Source: Ancylomarina sp048268005 (GTDB lineage Bacteria > Bacteroidota > Bacteroidia > Bacteroidales > Marinifilaceae). From it: a stretch of 64,000 nt of DNA. The notes under the pieces are model-generated. The model ran no database searches. It was not told the DNA's origin and saw only the letters and a program-made list of their open reading frames with translations. The stretch is from positions 434,001-498,000 of the forward strand of contig JBLWWJ010000001.1 of NCBI GenBank assembly GCA_048268005.1, written 5' to 3'. A program made the position numbers and the translations under genes. Shown piece after piece: positions 60,580 to 64,000 of the stretch (its first letter is position 1; each line of letters begins with the position of its first letter).

Positions 60580-61893
60580 ATGAAGACAAAAAATAATAAT
60601 AGACGTGAATTTTTGAAAAATGCCGGCACGGTAGGTGTGTTTTGTGCTCTGGGAGCTGCAGGACTTATTCAGTGCGAAGGCAGAAAAGAAAGACCTTATG
60701 CTTATCCGTCCTTACTCAAACAAGCCCCCGATGGTCCTGTCCTAAAAGCTGGGCTTATTGGTTGTGGTTATCGGGGTACAGGTGCTGCGCTCAATTTTCT
60801 GAATGCCGGATCTAATTTGGAAATCACCGCTTTAGGAGATGTCTTTATCGATAGAATAGATCTGTGTAATAAGATGCTGAAGGAGAAAAAAGGAGTTGAA
60901 GTTCCGCAAGAACATTGTTTTGTGGGATTCGATGCGTTTGAAAAGGTGATTGATAGTGGCGTGGATGTGGTTATTCTGGCTACCCCTCCTAATTTCCGAC
61001 CAGAGCACCTGGAAGCCTGTGTTAAAGCTCGTAAACATGTATTTATGGAGAAACCCATTGCTGTCGATCCTGTTGGAGTACGATCGGTGATGATATCTGG
61101 CGAAAGGGCTAGTGCATTAGGCTTGTCAATTGTAACAGGTACCATAAAGCGTCATCAGAAAGATTATCTGGAAACTTTTCGTCAGGTAGCGAAAGGGGGA
61201 ATAGGTGATATTGTATCGGCCAATTCGTATTATAATGTGGGAAAGCTTTGGCATAAAAATCCACGAGCTGAATGGAGCGAAATGGAGGCCATGATTCGCG
61301 ATTGGGTAAATTGGTGCTGGTTATCAGGTGACCATATCGTAGAGCAAAATGTGCATAATCTCGATACGGTGAATTGGTTTGTGGGTAAACATCCCATAAA
61401 AGCAGTGGGCTTTGGTGCACGTCAGCGAAGACTTACGGGCAATCAGTACGATATGTTTAGTGTCGATTTTCTTTATGAAAACGATGTGCATTACCATAGC
61501 ATGTGTCGACAAATCAATGGCTGCGAAAACAATGTCTCAGATCAAATCAGAGGAACACAAGGCTACACCAATTGTCAAAATACCATCTACGATCAGAATT
61601 CAAACATTAAGTGGCAATTTGATTATGGAAATGAGGATCAAGTTCTTGATATAAGTCCATTCGATCAGGAACATATCGACTGGATAACAGCTATTCGAAC
61701 TGGTCAACCCGTAAACGAAACCCAAGCGATAGCCGAGTCGACCATGACGGGTATTATGGGGCGAATATCGGCTTATACAGGTAAGGTAGTCACATGGGAA
61801 GAGATGATGAACTCCGACCTATACCTTTCACCTAAACATTATAGCTTTGGAAAAGTTGACGTGGATAAATCCATATCTGTGCCCGGAGGGTGA
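60580..61893 (+). CDS. Tat-exported Gfo/Idh/MocA-family oxidoreductase
   Basis: 438 residues from ATG 60580. Twin-arginine motif NNRREFLKN with a short hydrophobic run (AGTVGVFCALGAAGL) shows Tat export, normal for secreted Gfo/Idh proteins. NAD(P)-binding block KAGLIGCGYRGTGAALNFLNAG; substrate block HVFMEKPIAVDPVGVR with the EKP motif of classic Gfo/Idh enzymes; the C-terminal part contains GTIKRHQKDYLETF and WLSGDHIVEQNVHNLDTVNWF. Secreted relatives in GH109 act as alpha-N-acetylgalactosaminidases that use NAD as a cofactor, but this sequence keeps the classic EKP dehydrogenase motif, so it is called Gfo/Idh and not GH109. Sits between two sulfatase-linked genes. Confidence 0.85.
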   Translation: MKTKNNNRREFLKNAGTVGVFCALGAAGLIQCEGRKERPYAYPSLLKQAPDGPVLKAGLIGCGYRGTGAALNFLNAGSNLEITALGDVFIDRIDLCNKMLKEKKGVEVPQEHCFVGFDAFEKVIDSGVDVVILATPPNFRPEHLEACVKARKHVFMEKPIAVDPVGVRSVMISGERASALGLSIVTGTIKRHQKDYLETFRQVAKGGIGDIVSANSYYNVGKLWHKNPRAEWSEMEAMIRDWVNWCWLSGDHIVEQNVHNLDTVNWFVGKHPIKAVGFGARQRRLTGNQYDMFSVDFLYENDVHYHSMCRQINGCENNVSDQIRGTQGYTNCQNTIYDQNSNIKWQFDYGNEDQVLDISPFDQEHIDWITAIRTGQPVNETQAIAESTMTGIMGRISAYTGKVVTWEEMMNSDLYLSPKHYSFGKVDVDKSISVPGG

Positions 61894-61989
61894 AACAGAT
61901 AGTTACACTTCTAAATCTTATAACTTCAAGTATTATAAATACCCTGAACTTTAAGTACTCAAAACCCCTAACCCTAAAACCCAACCCAG

Positions 61990-63558
61990 ATGAATCTCTA
62001 TTCGAGTAAATCCATCCTGATGGGATCTGCCATGTTAATGACAGCAGGTCTTTCAGCTACAAAACAAGTACAAGCCCAAAAGAAAACAAGCCCCAATATC
62101 ATCTATATACTTGCCGACGATTTGGGTTATGGAGAATTGGGCTCATATGGTCAGAAATTGATAGAAACCCCCAACTTAGACCAATTGGCAGCTAAGGGCA
62201 TTCGATTTACACAGCACTATTCAGGGGCGCCGGTTTGTGCTCCTTCCCGTTGCGTTTTGCTAACCGGAAAGCATATGGGACATGCCCATATACGGGGTAA
62301 CGACGAATGGGATGAACGTGGTGAAGTCTGGAATTTTGCTAAAGCAGCCGAAGATCCAAATCTCGAAGGACAACGTCCGCTTCCGGCAGGGACCAATACC
62401 ATTGGCAGTCTTCTGCAGGCGGTAGGTTATAAAACCGGAATGGTTGGTAAATGGGGATTAGGTGCACCCTTATCCGATGGTATCCCTACAAACAGAGGTT
62501 TTGATTTTTTCTATGGCTTTAATTGCCAAAGGCAAGCACACACGTATTACCCCAAACACCTTTGGAAGAATGATCAAAAAGTTTGGCTGGATAATGAATT
62601 GGTTGTTCCGGGAACAAAGCTGGAAACAGGCGCTGATCCTTTGAATGAAGCCTCTTATGCCAGGTATCGATTGAAAGAATATGCACCGGACTTGATGCAT
62701 CAGGAGGCCCTGAATTTTATCAAGGAGAACAAGGCGAACCCTTTCTTTTTCTATTACGCATCGCCTATTCCTCATGCACCTTTGCAGGCACCCAAACGCT
62801 GGGTAGATTACTATGTGAAAAAGTTCGGTGATGAAGTGCCCTATGATGGTAAAAGAGGCTATTTCCCTTGCCGATATCCTAAAGCGACCTATGCAGGCAT
62901 GATCTCTTATTTGGATGAGCAGGTAGGGGAGCTTATTACAGAATTAAAAGCTCAGGGTATTTATGAGAATACGCTCATCATCTTTAGCAGTGATAATGGA
63001 CCAACCTACAATGGCGGAACAAATTCTCCCTGGTTTAAGAGTGGAGGTCCCTTTAAAAGTGAGTATGGATGGGGAAAAGGTTTTGTTCATGAAGGTGGCA
63101 TTCGCGTACCGATGATAGCCTCCTGGCCCTCAAGAATAAAAGCGGGACAAAAAACTGATCATATCTCGGCTTTTTGGGATGTCTTGCCAACTCTTTGCGA
63201 CATAGCGGGCGTTGAGACTCCAAAGGATGTGGATGGACTTAGCTTTTTGCCTGTATTAATGGGAGATGAAGTGAAAAATGCGAACGCTTATTACTACTGG
63301 GAATTTCCTGAGTACCATGGACAACAGGCGGTCAGAATGGGCAAATGGAAAGCGCTTAGAAAGAATATTAAAAAGGGGAATATGGCCATTGAACTCTTCG
63401 ATTTGGAACAAGATATTCAGGAACAGAATAACCTTGCCGATCAGTACCCGGAAATTGTAGCAGAGATCGAAGACATTTTTATGCGGGAGCACAAGCAGGC
63501 TGATATGAATCAGTTCCGGATGAAACAATTGGGTGACGATAAAAAACCGAATAAGTAG
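61990..63558 (+). CDS. Arylsulfatase-type sulfatase, Cys-type
   Basis: 522 residues. Signal at 1-30 (SAMLMTAGLSATKQVQAQ). Metal-binding ILADDLGYGELGS (Asp43/44), the formylglycine precursor Cys83 in GAPVCAPSRCVLLTGKH (C-x-P-S-R), and late blocks TLIIFSSDNGPTYNGGTNSPWFKSGGPFKSEYGWGKGFVHEGGIRVPMIASWP, split over the active site. Sulfatases of this S1 type remove sulfate esters from glycans in the periplasm after the Cys is turned into formylglycine; the maturation enzyme is not seen in this window unless the SUMF1 fusion upstream serves it. Followed 76 bases later by GH20, which needs unsulfated amino-sugar ends. Subfamily not assigned. Confidence 0.95.
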   Translation: MNLYSSKSILMGSAMLMTAGLSATKQVQAQKKTSPNIIYILADDLGYGELGSYGQKLIETPNLDQLAAKGIRFTQHYSGAPVCAPSRCVLLTGKHMGHAHIRGNDEWDERGEVWNFAKAAEDPNLEGQRPLPAGTNTIGSLLQAVGYKTGMVGKWGLGAPLSDGIPTNRGFDFFYGFNCQRQAHTYYPKHLWKNDQKVWLDNELVVPGTKLETGADPLNEASYARYRLKEYAPDLMHQEALNFIKENKANPFFFYYASPIPHAPLQAPKRWVDYYVKKFGDEVPYDGKRGYFPCRYPKATYAGMISYLDEQVGELITELKAQGIYENTLIIFSSDNGPTYNGGTNSPWFKSGGPFKSEYGWGKGFVHEGGIRVPMIASWPSRIKAGQKTDHISAFWDVLPTLCDIAGVETPKDVDGLSFLPVLMGDEVKNANAYYYWEFPEYHGQQAVRMGKWKALRKNIKKGNMAIELFDLEQDIQEQNNLADQYPEIVAEIEDIFMREHKQADMNQFRMKQLGDDKKPNK

Positions 63559-63634
63559 TTGGAGGAGGTATTCTTTTTTTTTTACCAGGATGTGAGTCGC
63601 CTCAAACCTAAATTTACATTGATAACAAATACCT

Positions 63635-64000
63635 ATGAATAAAATGAAACGATTCGTTCTTCTGCTGTCATTAATGGCAACAACAGCTATGGCTCAAAAT
63701 GTAAAGGTCATTCCCCAACCTTTGGAGGTAGAAAAGGGGGATGGGCATTTTATCATCACATCAGAAACGAAAATTGTTACTGATGCAGTCAATCGTGCTA
63801 ATGCCATCTATCTTCAGAAGATGCTGGAACCTGCCTTTAATCATGAGCTGGAACTGACTTCAAAAGGAACGAAAGGCCTTGTGCTTAAGCTCGATGAAAA
63901 TTTGACAGATGAACTTGGCTCAGAAGGCTACTTGCTAGAGGTAGGAAAGAAAGCCATCAAAATAACAGGCTCAAATCGGGCAGGTGTTTTTTATGGCATA
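63635..64000 (+). CDS. GH20 beta-N-acetylhexosaminidase, N-terminal part (cut by window edge)
   Basis: 122 codons of an open frame that runs off the right edge. Start ATG 63635 gives a signal (RFVLLLSLMATTAMAQ). The visible part is the GH20b-type N-terminal domain: NVKVIPQPLEVEKGDGHFIITSETKIVTDA, then GYLLEVGKKAIKITGSNRAGVFYGI, the standard lead into the GH20 catalytic barrel. These enzymes cut terminal GlcNAc or GalNAc. It follows the sulfatase, so the pair would act in turn on sulfated amino-sugar ends. The catalytic Asp-Glu pair is beyond the window. Confidence 0.88.
   Translation, partial: MNKMKRFVLLLSLMATTAMAQNVKVIPQPLEVEKGDGHFIITSETKIVTDAVNRANAIYLQKMLEPAFNHELELTSKGTKGLVLKLDENLTDELGSEGYLLEVGKKAIKITGSNRAGVFYGI

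Noticed and set aside
60580..61893. GH109 alpha-N-acetylgalactosaminidase
   Set aside because: The classic EKP dehydrogenase motif is kept and no GH109-specific block was recognised.

Overview
The window is AT-rich, gene-dense DNA from a member of the Bacteroidota. The evidence is a SusC/SusD pair, a 1364-residue hybrid two-component regulator, a FecI/FecR-type sigma/anti-sigma pair, -33 TTTG / -7 TAnnTTTG promoter-like sites, several leading lipoproteins and a clustered serC-serA-DUF1015 set. Gene content fits a marine or animal-associated Bacteroidales/Marinilabiliales-type organism; this placement is an inference from gene families, not from a marker tree. No rRNA, tRNA, CRISPR array, insertion sequence or phage gene was seen.

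Layout. 1-29.8 kb is mostly housekeeping: a partial gene at the left edge, a DEAD-box RNA helicase, an ECF sigma/FecR pair driving an STN-domain surface protein and followed by its paralogue, UvrA, a second sigma factor with a small partner, cell-envelope genes (MlaD, amidase, divergent LptD-like protein), a glutamine amidotransferase, a PQ-loop membrane protein, a response regulator-phosphatase with an Hpt protein, a TPR/PD40/SPOR-like envelope protein, GcvT, then serC-serA-DUF1015, a DUF438/PAS protein, a membrane protein and a VF530-type protein. 30.0-44.5 kb is one long minus-strand run of eight catabolic genes: M24 X-Pro aminopeptidase, ornithine cyclodeaminase-family reductase, S9 dipeptidyl peptidase, trans-3-hydroxyproline dehydratase, S28/S37 prolyl peptidase, C69 dipeptidase, GH2 beta-galactosidase and GH63 (YgjK-like) alpha-glucosidase. 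44.9-45.8 kb holds a split LysO exporter. 46.0-64.0 kb is a polysaccharide/glycoprotein utilisation locus: SusD, SusC, HTCS, a DUF3472 lipoprotein, a metzincin-like lipoprotein with an F5/8C-like domain, a tetraheme-cytochrome/SUMF1 fusion, a Tat-exported Gfo/Idh enzyme, a sulfatase, and a GH20 hexosaminidase cut by the right edge.

How they may work together. The 30-44.5 kb run fits the breakdown of collagen-type glycopeptides. Prolyl peptidases trim Pro/Hyp-rich peptides; the dehydratase and reductase turn trans-3-hydroxyproline into proline; an alpha-glucosidase plus a beta-galactosidase could strip the Glc-alpha1,2-Gal-beta unit from hydroxylysine. The neighbouring SusCD/HTCS locus carries a protease, a sulfatase and a hexosaminidase, which suits sulfated amino-sugar glycoproteins or glycosaminoglycans. 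A 27-bp dyad with one compensatory base-pair change lies upstream of both the peptidase run and susC, hinting at shared control. The second unusual item is the NapC/NirT-type cytochrome fused to a SUMF1 domain that lacks the copper-binding cysteines of true formylglycine-generating enzyme and sits two genes before a Cys-type sulfatase. Both ideas are inference and need testing.
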